A stretch of 64,000 nucleotides of DNA from Linyphia triangularis (Eukaryota; Arthropoda; Arachnida; Araneae; Linyphiidae), in contig OZ021733.1 in NCBI GenBank assembly GCA_963978545.1, positions 33,027,424-33,091,423 of the forward strand, given 5' to 3'. Position numbers and translations under genes: made by a program. The stretch's first letter is position 1. Every line of letters begins with the position of its first letter. The notes under the pieces are model-generated. The model ran no database searches. It saw only the letters and a list, made by a program, of their open reading frames with translations, and was not told the origin of the DNA. Positions 50,573 through 61,212 of the stretch are shown piece by piece.

Positions 50573-53074
50573 ATGTTACTTTTTAGTATCACTATAGATG
50601 TTAATCTTGCCCAGGGAGTTTGTTTCCTCCCTTACGTTTTTTGTAGCATCTTTTTTCTTCTTTCTATTCATCTCAGTATGGTGTTCCTTATGTCTTGGAA
50701 CTGTAGGAGTATTGCTTCGAATCTCACCTCTTTTCATTTTCTTGTTCAACACCTTGATCCTCATATCATCTGCCTTCAAGAGACCTGGGTGGACGACGCC
50801 AGTTCTCTTCTTCACCTGAAAGACTATATTTTTTTCAGTAAACCTAGAGCTGGCAGGATTAGAGGTGGTGGCCTGGCTATTTTGGTGAAAAATAATCTTC
50901 CGGTGTGGCTCTTGCCATCCTTTGTGAGCTCGACCACAATGGAAATACTGTGTATTAGAGTGGCCTTTGACAATCATATTTTTCAAATCGTTAATGTTCA
51001 TAGGACATCGGGCCTCCTCTCCTCTGGCGATCTCCTACTTCTTTCCAGCGCTGTTTTCAACCCCTGTTTTTTCTGTGGGGATTTTAACGCAAGGAGTCGT
51101 TGCTTCGGTGACTCCATCTCAACTCCAAGTGGCAATGAATTAGCTAAATGGGTGGATTGTAATCCACTTATTCTCCTCAATCATGGCACCGTCACAAGAG
51201 AAAGCTCAGCCTCCTCTGGTAGTGTTTTAGACCTAATCTTTGTGTCCCCCTCTTTTTTCTTTCGTCTTTCATGGGGAAAAGCCACTGAAAAGGGCACAAG
51301 CGACCATTTCCCCATTTATTGCGACTTTAAGGCTAAAGGCCCTCCCCGTGTCGGGAACCTCAAAGCTTATACAAATTGGACGGCTTTTGCTTCTTCCATT
51401 GAAGATGTCTTTCAAGTCCTTCCCCCCGTGACACAGTCGTCTGGGGCTGAAGTTAACATTATCGCTTCCCGATTTCAGAAATCCATCTCGCGGGCTGTTA
51501 GGTCCAATTCTTCCCTTGTTCCTTCTGCTAAAGAACACAGTCTTCTCTCTTGGTGGAATCGAGCCTGTTCTAGAGCAAAGAAGATAAAGAATAGAGCTTT
51601 TAGGAGAGCACGTAGATCACTCTGCAGAGTTGATTGGGATGAGTATAAGAAACAAGCGTCTATCTTCAAAAAAGTTATTCTTGCAGCTAAACGTTCTTTC
51701 TGGGGTGCCAAAATCTGCGCGATCTCCTGCCCTAAAAAGCTCTTTGGCTTAGTGCACAGCATCAACAACTATCTCTTCCCCAACAAACCTGACAGCAACT
51801 TCTTTTTCCTAGAAAGCAACAACCAGGTCACCTGTCCGTATCGGCAAGCTAATATGCTTGGTAAGGGTTTACTTAAAAAATCTCCTCTTATTGCTTTGAG
51901 ACGGCCCATTCCACCTGGCGGAGGGATTTCTCCCTCTTTTCCGAAGTTCTCACTGTCTGAGCTTAAAAGAGCTATCGCTCTCCAAAGGTCCTCAACACCG
52001 GGCTGCGATGGTATCTCGGCTAAGGCATTTAAAACAGTCCCCCTTTCCGCTCTTCTAAAGCTGCTGGAGATTTATAACTCTTGTCTCTCCTCGCTCTGTT
52101 ATCCTGCTCCTTGGAAAAGAACCATCATTGTCCCTATCCAAAAACCCAAAAAACCGTCTCACTCAGTGGCAAGTTACCGTCCCATCGCTCTTATTCCTGT
52201 TATAAGCAAAATTTTAGAACGCATGATTCTTTTTCGTCTCTCTTGGTTTGCTCAGAAAAGAAAGTTATTCCATCCCAATATGTTTGGATTCCTCCCAGGG
52301 CGTTCGGCCACAGATTGTCTTCAGAAAATGGTATTCCTTATTGACTCCCTAAGAACAGAGAAGAAATGGGTTACAATCTTGTCATTGGATATAAAGGGTG
52401 CTTATGACGGAGTTTGGGTGCAGGGTCTCGTGGAGAAACTGCACTTGGCTGGGCTGGAAGATTGCCTTCTTTTCCTACTGCAGGATTTTGTTTTCGAACG
52501 ACCTTTTCAAGTTAGATGGAGAGGAATCCTTTCGGACCCTTTTGTCATATCTTGTTTGCCGCAGGGCTCAATCCTTTCCCCGTTTCTCTTTAATGTTTAC
52601 ATGATGGATCTTTTTGAATCCATCCCGACTCACTCTCATCCTTTTATTTACGCTGACGATATCTCCATCATTATTCCTGGTTCCTCTGCTGAAGAATGCA
52701 TTGGTAACATCCAACAGACCATACTTGAGATACAGTCGTGGGCCTTGAAATGGAAAATCTCTTTTGCGGTTGAAAAATCGTCGCTTTTGGATCTGTCTCC
52801 CAAACGTGTGAAACTTTCATCGCCGTGTAATATCGGAGGGGCCCCCATCCCGTGGGTCACTCAAACAAAGATCCTGGGCTTGATCTTTCAAGACAATTTC
52901 AAATGGAAGGCACACGCGATCTCAAGCTGTGCAAAGGCAAAAAAAATTCTTAACATAATTAAATTCATTAGTAATAGAAGAACTGGATTAAAATCCAAAC
53001 AGATCACCCACGTCATTTCCCAGGTCCTCCCCAAGCAACGCAACCATATTGTTTCAATGTGGTGTCAACGTTAA
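50573..53074 (+). CDS. LINE ORF2, 5' part: AP endonuclease and reverse transcriptase, truncated by insertion
   Basis: The endonuclease starts near MSWNCRSIASNL; ATG 50573 or 50678 are possible starts. It shows LQETW, GGGLAILVK, CGDFNARS, LDLIFVSP and TSDHFPIY, the motifs of the AP-like nickase. The reverse transcriptase carries GCDGISAKAFK, SYRPIALIPVISKILE, FGFLPGRSATDCL, SLDIKGAYDGVW (first Asp), LPQGSILSPFLFNVYM and YADDISII (catalytic Asp pair). All catalytic motifs look intact. The natural frame continues to about 53031, where a DNA element begins; the last residues before the TAA at 53074 come from that element. The remainder is at 59004-60287. Confidence 0.93.
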   Translation: MLLFSITIDVNLAQGVCFLPYVFCSIFFLLSIHLSMVFLMSWNCRSIASNLTSFHFLVQHLDPHIICLQETWVDDASSLLHLKDYIFFSKPRAGRIRGGGLAILVKNNLPVWLLPSFVSSTTMEILCIRVAFDNHIFQIVNVHRTSGLLSSGDLLLLSSAVFNPCFFCGDFNARSRCFGDSISTPSGNELAKWVDCNPLILLNHGTVTRESSASSGSVLDLIFVSPSFFFRLSWGKATEKGTSDHFPIYCDFKAKGPPRVGNLKAYTNWTAFASSIEDVFQVLPPVTQSSGAEVNIIASRFQKSISRAVRSNSSLVPSAKEHSLLSWWNRACSRAKKIKNRAFRRARRSLCRVDWDEYKKQASIFKKVILAAKRSFWGAKICAISCPKKLFGLVHSINNYLFPNKPDSNFFFLESNNQVTCPYRQANMLGKGLLKKSPLIALRRPIPPGGGISPSFPKFSLSELKRAIALQRSSTPGCDGISAKAFKTVPLSALLKLLEIYNSCLSSLCYPAPWKRTIIVPIQKPKKPSHSVASYRPIALIPVISKILERMILFRLSWFAQKRKLFHPNMFGFLPGRSATDCLQKMVFLIDSLRTEKKWVTILSLDIKGAYDGVWVQGLVEKLHLAGLEDCLLFLLQDFVFERPFQVRWRGILSDPFVISCLPQGSILSPFLFNVYMMDLFESIPTHSHPFIYADDISIIIPGSSAEECIGNIQQTILEIQSWALKWKISFAVEKSSLLDLSPKRVKLSSPCNIGGAPIPWVTQTKILGLIFQDNFKWKAHAISSCAKAKKILNIIKFISNRRTGLKSKQITHVISQVLPKQRNHIVSMWCQR

Positions 53075-53089
53075 ATACCAACATGCACA

Positions 53090-53665
53090 ATGTTGTTTCA
53101 ACGTGGAACTGCAACGTTGTTTTCAAGCGGAAGTGTTCACTTAAAGGAGCGTGGATACAATGTTGAGTGCCAACGTTGTTTCAACGTAGATATATCACAC
53201 TGCTTCCACATGCTAGCTATTACCCACGTGGTTTCAATGTTGAATGTCAATATTGGTTCAACGTGGATTTGTCACATTGTTTCCACGTGAGAGTGTTCAT
53301 TTTTGCCCATGTGGTTTCCACGTTGAATGTCAATGTTGTTTCAACATGGATGCATCCCATTGTTACCACATGATAGTGTTCACTTTTACCAATGTTGTTT
53401 AAACATGAATCTTCCACATGAGTATTCAATATTGAATCTTATCAATGTTGTTTCAAGACACACATCCCATAATGCTGTTTTTACAGCACTATAGTTCTTG
53501 AGCCCAAGAACTAGTGCTGTAGAAACAGTTTTTCTGGAAAGTATGTCTTGAAACAACATTGGCAAGAATCAAGATTGAACACTCATGTGGAAGATTCATA
53601 TTTAAACAACATTGGTAAAAGTGAACACTATCATGTGGTAACAATGTGGAACACCCATGTTAAAA
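53090..53665. repeat. Subterminal degenerate repeats and palindrome
   Basis: Three to four imperfect units of about 82 bp, each with GTTGAATGTCAATGTTG, GTTTCAACGTGGAT and GTTTCCACGTGAGAGTGTTC, run from about 53155 to 53400. They lead into an inverted repeat centred near 53510, whose arms (about 53385-53490 and 53530-53650) share ACCAATGTTGTTTAAACATG and TCTTCCACATGAGT. Similar motifs recur at 58740-58990 near the other end. Confidence 0.78.
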
Positions 53666-54547
53666 CAGTATTGCTCATATTTTTCATATTCACATTGCTC
53701 ATATTTTTTGGAAGGGGTTATGAAATTCAAATTCAAAATACCATTTAAAGTTGCAATTTTAAGCAAAACAAATTATTGATTTTTGTATTTTAATAGATAA
53801 CAGAAAAAATTTGGAAGCGAATGTATCCTGCCTACTTTCCTAAGCGCTTGTTTTGACACATTTTTTTCACATGAATGTGTTTAGTTTTATTAGCACTGTA
53901 AAGTTTAAGAGTATATGCATTATAGAAACTCTCATTTAATGAAAAGAAAAAGTTAAAACTAGAATATTTTCCAAGTATTGGCTTTATGAGTTTCCAACTA
54001 CTGTTACACAATGTATCATCTTTTAGTAGGTAGAATATCATTTTGTGAAAAATTAAACTTTCCTTTTATATGCAGAGGATTATTCTGTACAAAAATTTAA
54101 TTTTGCTCCAATGAACCACAATTAAAATTAATTATTATATTTGCTTCTTAATTATCTCTGAACTAATCAAATTTGAATAAAAATTATACATATATATTTT
54201 TTAACTGTAAAAATAAATCATAATGGTTCAAAATAATTTTATTTCAAAAATAGCATGCATAACATTAAAACAAATGTTAATAAAACAAATATTAATAATT
54301 ACATGTAACAGTAACAGACATAGTCCTAACACAATTACATAGGTACAAATACCTTTCAAATTGTTTCTAAGTTCACACTTTAAACCAGCAAATAGAAAAT
54401 TATAAGATGATTAAATATATATGTGCTAATTTTTAATGACATATCCCATTCAGAGCAACAGTAGGATCTTAACTTCAAGACCCCATTTAATGACAGTAAA
54501 ATAAGAAAGGAGATACAAAACAATTATTTAAGTTTGTGAACCATATG

Positions 54548-57500
54548 TTATAATCCATGTTTACAATCCACAATATCATTCCCAAAAATATTCCACATCT
54601 CTGTCACAATCAGCAGCCTTAATGTCACTCCACGAGCTTCTTTCGCCTCCTCATTGGTTGTTTTCATAATCTCTAAAATAAAATTACCTTTATTTAATAC
54701 AATAAAGCATTCAAACATATATTTATATAGATATAACTGTTTTCCAATTTTTAAAAGTAGACACCATGCCAAAAATAATAATAAAGAAATACGACGTGTA
54801 AAAATGCTCAAATCCAACTCTGCTACTTAAATCGCCAACCAAATTCAAAGATTGAATATATTAATCAAGATAATATCCCTTTTTTATGACTTAAAAAAAT
54901 CCCTCTTTCGCGTTGAAAGCGATCCCCTTGTTTTGGATGGTTTTAAGTCAATGCCAGTATGCAGAAGCACCCTTCATATTATGGTTTGCACATTGGACTG
55001 ACCAAAGATCACACGACCATTTAAGGCAATAACAGACTTATTTCAGAATATCATGCAATGACGATACACAATATAGTTTAATCAAAAGTAGATTATGTAA
55101 AAAAAATTCGAAGGCAGATGCAGAATACCAATGTTGCCTACTCCCACCCAGTATTTGAAAACTAAAATGAAGAGTAGAAAAATTTAAAGGAAAAACATAT
55201 AATATAGGTTTTTAATTAATGTTATATTTCAATAGGAAACCAATTATAATTTTTGAAAATTCTAGATTGAAACAACTTAGTTGGCTTTTACTCTTAGGTA
55301 TACTTTTAGAAAAATTTACTGTATCATACAAATTTAGCTTTAAATTCAAAAACCCTTTTTACTACTTTGAGAATAAATTAAATGAGCTGCTGTAACCAAA
55401 TTGAAGCCATGCTTTCTATTGGTTTCCAGTTCAAAGTTAGGAGCTCTTTTTTCATTACATAGTTGCCTGGAGGTTAAAATAGTCAATTAGGATATTTTGG
55501 TACTTGCGTATTAACGCCACCGCAGCTACAGATTTGGCGGTTTTTAATTACTTACAAGGAATTAGAGTTTTATACTTACAAAGAATCCAAAAGATAACTG
55601 CATGCGAACAACAAGATTGCTCTTTATTGGCGGCACTGAAAAACCGTCAAATCTGTAGCTACAGTGGCGTTAACACGTAAGTACCGATATTTTTCTTACC
55701 AAAAAAAGTTTTCTGGAGGCTAAAATAGTCACTTTAGTAAACGCCACTAGCAGCCTTGTTATAATACTGCCATAATTCAGACATGTTCACAACAGCAAAA
55801 CTAATTTAAAAAGAATAAAAAAATTATACTTAATATATAAATTATAGAGGATTATCAAAAGAACTATCAGTGTCATTTAACATGATGGCCAAAAAATTCA
55901 GGTAAAAAGTTCCCTGACAGATTTCTAAAAAATTCCTTTCCTGCAAACTTTTTCCGAATTCCCCCAATTTTTTCAGATATGTTGACACACTTATCGAATA
56001 GAACATGTATGCTAAAGAGATAATATGCCAATTTCTTAAAAATAGGTTTGGTGGTAGTTAAAAGTTAAAATTATTCCATAACATTAAAACTTCTAATGAT
56101 TATCACCCCAGCAAATCTTCAGGAAAATGGTACCAAATTAGGCATAATGGATAAACATACCCTAAACAGTAACAGTAAATTTTCCTGAATATTAAAAAAA
56201 TTCCCTGATTTTTTCCACAATCGAAAAGTTTCTTGATTTCCAGGTTCTGTAGCCACACTGTTTAAGTACAACAGCTCTAACAAAGGTGAAATAAGCAAGT
56301 CCACAGAACACTGAAAAAAAAAAAAGAATGTTCAATTCTAATACAATAAGTAAATTTATTCTAAAAAGTATTCCCAAATATAACTTTGGTACAGTCAAAC
56401 CCTGTTAATGTGAAATCCGTTAACCTGAACTCCCGTTTAACGCAAAGAAAAAAGCAGTTCCCCGTATTTAAAACTTGACGTTAATTTATTCAGTTAGCAC
56501 AAACAATTTCAACGGCCCCAGCGACTTCGTGTTAATGAGATTGGCCGCAGAGTTGGACCCCTCCCTCCCCCCAAAATTTTTTTTTTTGTGTTGTTTAAAA
56601 AAAAAACAGGTTTTTTTTTTCCCCGTTTTTTTTTTTTTTTTAAAATCCTTTTCTAATTAAAATGTATACATATTTATAAATAAAATTTTACATTAACTAG
56701 AATAATAAATTTTCAAATAACAAATAATATATCTTCTGAAAATAATTTACACTAAGTAAATAAACATTTGCTACTTATGTGAACAATTAAATCGTTAAAT
56801 TTTAATATTATATTTAGAGATATATAGTTTCCATTGGATTTAAAAAAACATAATACAATAGTAATTGTTTTCTACTTCTACATGGAATATTGCTCTTAGA
56901 TTCATCAGTAATGGTGATAAGTTATACATAATTATATTTTTAAGGTTTAGAAATAAGTTATTTAAGCACAAAACCTCTATTTCACAAACAAATTTAAAAT
57001 GCAGCATATAATTTAATTTTAATTAATAATTTTGAATATTATTATAAAACAGTAATAAAACACTTAGATTAATATAAAAAGTTATTTTTGATACTTATAA
57101 AAAGTTCTATAGACTTTCATTATAAGATTTATTTAAAAAAGTTATTTACAACAAATAATTTAAAAAATCTAATTATAAATAAACAAAAAAAAAATGCAAT
57201 TTTAAATTAGTCTTTAAAAAGAGAAAAAAAAACTATTTGGTTTAAACCATGCCAACCCTGTTCGACTGTATAACAAAAAGGGAGATTTAAAAAAAAAATT
57301 AACAATTTTTTTTTTGCAAAAGAACAGAATTCCACTTTCTAATTTTAGTTTTTTAGAAAGTTCTTTTTGTAAATTTTTAAATAGCGAAATATGCTATACT
57401 GTACTGCATCTTTTCAATTTACCACAGTACCTGAAAAGGATAGGATTCAGTTGTTAGGGGCCAGCGATCAGATTCCAGGCACTACCTGTTCCACAGTGTT

Positions 57501-58587
57501 GTACATGGAGGCAGTAAGCTGAAAATATGTTAACTATTATAAAATGTATCATCCTTATGTACATGTATATATTTACACTGATGACGTCTTTTTTAAACCT
57601 TACTTTGAAATATCGATTTGATTACCAGGTGGGATAGAGAGAAATTCTCAATTTGTTATCCATCACTGCTTGAAAAAGAAAATTAACGAAAGAAATTCAT
57701 TTTTTGCACACAAAACATCAGTTCATTTTGCAGCTATGTTTTTAAATAAACACTTAATTTTACATTAATTAAAACAACACATTACACAGAGTGGCCACAA
57801 AAAATTCAGGAAAAAAAGTTCTGATAATACCCTGATAGATTTTTAAAAAATTTCCTGATAGATTTTTAAAAATTCCCTGATTTTACAGCAAATTTTCTTC
57901 AAATTTCCTGAACTTTTCCAGATGTGTGATCGAATTGAACATGTTAAAGAGACTACGAGTGTGGAAAATCACATAATTTTCAATTATATTATATAACATT
58001 AAGAAATATTCTATACTACATCTGTATTCCACCTGAAATAAATTCCCGGCTCTGTTGACAATTTATAATATTACGGTGGAGGTTTTTTTTTTAACTGAAT
58101 CAGTTCATTTAATTACCGCAAAAATTCTTTCAACAAGTATAGAAATAATATTTATACAGCATGTTTAATTCTCAGTGATCAATCGTTTTAGAAAAACATA
58201 CTTCTACAAGACAGCCCATTCAGTTTTATAGCTCATAAAAATACGTGAAATATACAATAGGTTTATTTATTTATGTCACACGTGTGTCCCAAAAATCAAC
58301 AAACCTCACTGATAAGAACATCATTATCTAATTTCATTTATAAATTGAAATACATCTAATTTAGAAAACCGGCAAATAATAGAGTATAATTTAATAATGT
58401 AATGAAGAAAACTTACCAGAAAAGGCATAAATCCAATTGTCAACACAACGACATCGTAAAGTTTGAAATCAACTTCAAAAGTGATGCCAGCTACGTCATC
58501 ACTGAAGGTAAAAGCGTATTGCGCATGCGTCGGATGATACAAATCGTGGATCAGTGGTGTAAGGTTGAAGTATAGTTGAATTATCAC
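54548..58587 (-). CDS. Weak multi-exon gene candidate inside the TIR element
   Basis: On the minus strand, an open segment ending at about 58417 reads YAFTFSDDVAGITFEVDF, then KLYDVVVLTIGFMPFL. It meets a good donor (CTG|GTAAGT). A 33-nt segment at 57490-57522 sits between ATATTTTCAG and GTAGTG, an open segment follows a strong polypyrimidine acceptor at about 56310, and a possible last exon at 54548-54666 follows TTTTATTTTAG and ends in TAA. The first joins keep frame, but no donor closes the third segment and no family was recognised. It may be host sequence captured by the element, or chance. Confidence 0.2.
55491..55693. mobile_element. MITE with 8-bp duplications (nested)
   Basis: 55499-55685 has long inverted ends, GGTACTTGCGTATTAACGCC and GGCGTTAACACGTAAGTACC, and perfect flanking gatatttt (55491-55498 and 55686-55693). 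The 8-bp duplication suggests a hAT- or P-type enzyme. Non-coding. Confidence 0.8.
55900..56000. repeat. Short dispersed repeat, pairs with 57790-57960
   Basis: Both stretches begin around TGGCCANAAAAAATTCAGG and carry repeated TTCCCTGA/TTCCTGA and CCAGATNTG motifs. A third, shorter piece lies at about 56175-56225. Confidence 0.5.
56390..57270. mobile_element. Pogo/Tigger-like non-autonomous element (nested)
   Basis: 56392-57268 has ends CAGTCAAACCCTGTTAA and CCAACCCTGTTCGACTG, inverted relative to each other, with TA at both flanks. This end sequence is typical of the pogo/Tigger branch of Tc1/mariner. The interior is AT-rich without transposase. Confidence 0.65.
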
Positions 58588-59003
58588 ATTGAAGCCATAT
58601 TAAAAAACCACATTGAGTAAACGGATTTTTATTTTTTGCTTTTATAAATTGCTTTTACCAAAGTTTTCAATTAATATGATTCTTGGACAGGATTGGGGCT
58701 TTCCAAAAACCAAAGAAGACACTTGTTTCATGTCTGGTTGAAATATCACATTGAAACAACATTGTGATATCACATTAGAAAAGTGAAGAAAACGAAATTC
58801 TGACTTTATTCGTACTACATAATTAAAACCCCTAAAAACTATACGAGATAAATTGATTTATGCTAATATCTGTTATAAAATATCAGCTTCCTTAAAAATG
58901 CATTGGAATTGCACATTGATACAATGTGGTTACAATGTGCCTTTCTCACTTTCAACGTATCCACCAAAAAACCACATAGAAACAACATGAGTGTGTTGCT
59001 TGG

Positions 59004-60287
59004 GTCCTTCCCCGCTTGGATTACGCAAACTCACTTCGATTCAAAGAGAGCAACTCTATCCTACGGATGTATGAAGTAGTTGAGAATTCAGCTATTCGAT
59101 TCGCCCTGGGTGTGTTCATTTGTGCCCCAAATGAAGTTATACGGAAATTAGTGGAGATTCCTCCTTATCGTATGCGGGCCAAATGGGCTCAGATCTCCCA
59201 CTTCCTTAAAGTCATCTCTCAACAACAAAAGTCGAACTTTCTCGAAACTTGTCTGAACAAACTCCATATTTCGTCTGTGGTTATGGACACGGCTAAGGCT
59301 TTTTCCCTGGAACACAACGTGGTTCGCCTGAGCCTACCCCCTCATCCTTCCACCTCTCATAAACTTCTGTGCCTCACAGACTTTTTTCCAAGCAGCAAGT
59401 CTAAATTTCCCCAGCTTATCTCGGCTTCTTATCTTTCTCTTCGGGAACGCTTCACAGATTATGAATTTTGGGCTACAGACGGATCCAAGAATAACGGTGG
59501 GGTGGGTTTTGGAATTTCCAATTCGGATTCGTCTACCACCCGCTCTATTCGGCTCCCATCTCTTTCCTCAATCTTCACGGCAGAGACTGCGGCTCTGTTT
59601 TACCTTTTTAAATTTCTTTTGAAAGAGGGTCCAGTTGTAATCCTCATCGACAACAAGGGGGTAGTGGAAGCGATTAAAACTGGTCGTGCAAAAAGAGGTT
59701 CCCTAATTGATGAAACTATCCATCTCTTACATCGTTTCTCTGTGACATCGCCCACCATTCTCGTATGGTGCAATGCCCATTCTGGTATCCCCCTTAACGA
59801 GGTGGCAGACAAGTTAGCAGTTCAGGCTACGTCTAATCCCTCTCTGCCAGTTATCCCTATTGTAGACTTCCAAGACGTTAAACGCTACATTAAATCACGA
59901 CTTTCAACAGAATTTAACGAGTCGTGGGCTTCTTCGACTTACTTTCATCGCTTCTCAAAACAAACTCTCGAGCGGCCATTCTTTGATTGGGTCCCTTCTA
60001 GACATTTAGAGACTAAGATCTTGCGCATTCTTGCCAATTCATTTCCGTTAAACAGCATCTTACACAAAATCGGTTTGGCTCCTTCGCCTCTTTGTATTTC
60101 TTGTAAGTCAATCGAAAACCTCTCACACAGATTACTGCAATGTAACCGTTTCAGTGTTCAACGCTCTCTACTCTTTCCTCTCCTCGGCCTTTCTCCCTCT
60201 TCCGTCTCTTCGATAAACGACGTCATCTCAACTACGAATTTCCAATCTCCAAGAGTGGGTCGTGCCATTCTCTCTATGTTCCCCTAG
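59004..60287 (+). CDS. LINE ORF2, 3' part: RNase H and C-terminal zinc motif
   Basis: Reading resumes in the duplicated target (V-L-P) and continues RLDYANSLRF. RNase H is complete: ATDGSKNNGG (Asp), FTAETAALFYL (Glu), LIDNKGVVEAI (Asp), WCNAHSGIPLNEVADKLA (His and last Asp). A C-terminal LCISCKSIENLSHRLLQC motif gives a C-x2-C-x8-H-x4-C zinc-like knuckle, common at this position. Stop TAG at 60285-60287. No frameshift or stop breaks the two halves apart from the inserted element. This 3' half has no start codon of its own in the natural context. Confidence 0.92.
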   Translation, partial: VLPRLDYANSLRFKESNSILRMYEVVENSAIRFALGVFICAPNEVIRKLVEIPPYRMRAKWAQISHFLKVISQQQKSNFLETCLNKLHISSVVMDTAKAFSLEHNVVRLSLPPHPSTSHKLLCLTDFFPSSKSKFPQLISASYLSLRERFTDYEFWATDGSKNNGGVGFGISNSDSSTTRSIRLPSLSSIFTAETAALFYLFKFLLKEGPVVILIDNKGVVEAIKTGRAKRGSLIDETIHLLHRFSVTSPTILVWCNAHSGIPLNEVADKLAVQATSNPSLPVIPIVDFQDVKRYIKSRLSTEFNESWASSTYFHRFSKQTLERPFFDWVPSRHLETKILRILANSFPLNSILHKIGLAPSPLCISCKSIENLSHRLLQCNRFSVQRSLLFPLLGLSPSSVSSINDVISTTNFQSPRVGRAILSMFP

Positions 60288-60428
60288 TTTTTTTTTTGTG
60301 TTCTACTTCAGTTTTTCTAGAAGTCTTTTGTAGTTGGTACTCTTACATATGTACGCGGAGGCAGGTGCTTAGTCACAAGTCCTTCCTTTTTTCACCCTCT
60401 CCTCGGGGGTTCAACCAACCAACCAACC
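60288..60428 (+). mobile_element. LINE 3' UTR and AACC tail
   Basis: A 124-bp UTR leads to the CAACCAACCAACCAACC tail at 60412-60428, directly followed by the target duplication. Tail units of AACC type are shared with the SINE copies at 9066 and 61228. Confidence 0.9.
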
Positions 60429-60440
60429 ATCATTCATTTT

Positions 60441-61212
60441 CTAAATCGATTGAAACGATGAAATTGTTTACTAAAGTTTGCCTGTAATCGAAAATGTTTG
60501 AAGTTTTTGCGCTGTCGTGGTTCCTTTAATCTTGTATGTAAATCAATTACTTAGTATTTCTTAATTTTTTCGTCCGTTTTTTACATTATACGCTTGGAGA
60601 AGATTTTAAAAAGTTGTGTCATTCCCTTATTATATATCTAAGTTGTCATTTTCAAAATAAATATTAATTTGCTGTGTATCACTTTTCGCTTATAGAGTAC
60701 CTATCCTATAACTTTTAGTTATATAAAACAAATCTTTAAAAAAAATTCAGAACACAAAAAAAAAATTATCATAGTTTTTTTTTTTTTTTTTTACCTTAAT
60801 ATTTGTGAATAAATTTTGTATGTATAAAAAGCACTAAATTGTCATGGACCCTGTATATCCTTGTAGAACTTATTTCTTTCAGTATTAGGTGAACCTAGCG
60901 ACTAAAAATGCTACTAAAGCGATTATTTTAGTGGCTAGGCGACTATGGCTACTATTTCAATGAAAAAAGGGTCAAAACGAGTATTTTAAGCAAAACCTTC
61001 AACTATTTTTGGGCTAAGGCGACTATTTTTTAAGAAATTACAGTCCGATAGTAGGACGGACAAAAAAATCGGCAACTGAGTACTAATGCTGTTTTGTCAA
61101 AATGGGGATATTTTTAAGGAGGTGGGAAGAGCGAACGTTGTCGAAATTGAGGTTGATTTTAGTTTATATTCATGGATCGAGTGGTTATTTCTATAGTCCA
61201 ATGATAGTATCT
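60441..61212. other. AT-rich stretch without recognised gene
   Basis: Contains a poly(T) tract at about 60776-60792 and a short stretch with recurring GCGACTA words (60898-61030). Nothing else recognised. Confidence 0.35.

Larger units (their letters stand above)
53023..59011. mobile_element. 5.97-kb TIR element inserted in LINE ORF2
   Basis: 53032-59002 is bounded by CAAGCAACGC...GTGTTGCTTG, and inverted similarity continues inward (ATATTGTTTCAATGTGGT against AACCACATAGAAACAACAT). The 9-bp flanks ggtcctccc (53023-53031) and ggtccttcc (59003-59011) differ by one base and are the duplicated target. Nine-base duplications occur in Mutator-like and Merlin elements, but no transposase was recognised, so class is open. 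The element has subterminal degenerate repeats, a central palindrome, and later insertions at 55499-55685 and 56392-57268. Confidence 0.82.
49105..60440 (+). mobile_element. Full-length LINE (I-group-like) with 12-bp duplications, split by a DNA element
   Basis: The body (49117-60428) is bounded by perfect direct repeats atcattcatttt (49105-49116 and 60429-60440). It starts GGGTCTGGTTGCCG, encodes ORF1 and ORF2, and ends in a CAACCAACCAACCAACC tail. Without the 5971-bp insertion and its 9-bp duplication the LINE would be about 5.33 kb. The domain order is ORF1 with zinc knuckles, then endonuclease, reverse transcriptase and RNase H. This fits the RNase H-bearing I group of non-LTR elements; exact clade not determined. 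It is more GC-rich than its surroundings. Confidence 0.93.

Noticed and set aside
53074..53430. Short frames with repeated Asn-Val-Val-Ser-Thr-Leu-type sequence
   Set aside because: They follow the degenerate 82-bp subterminal repeats and are not genes.
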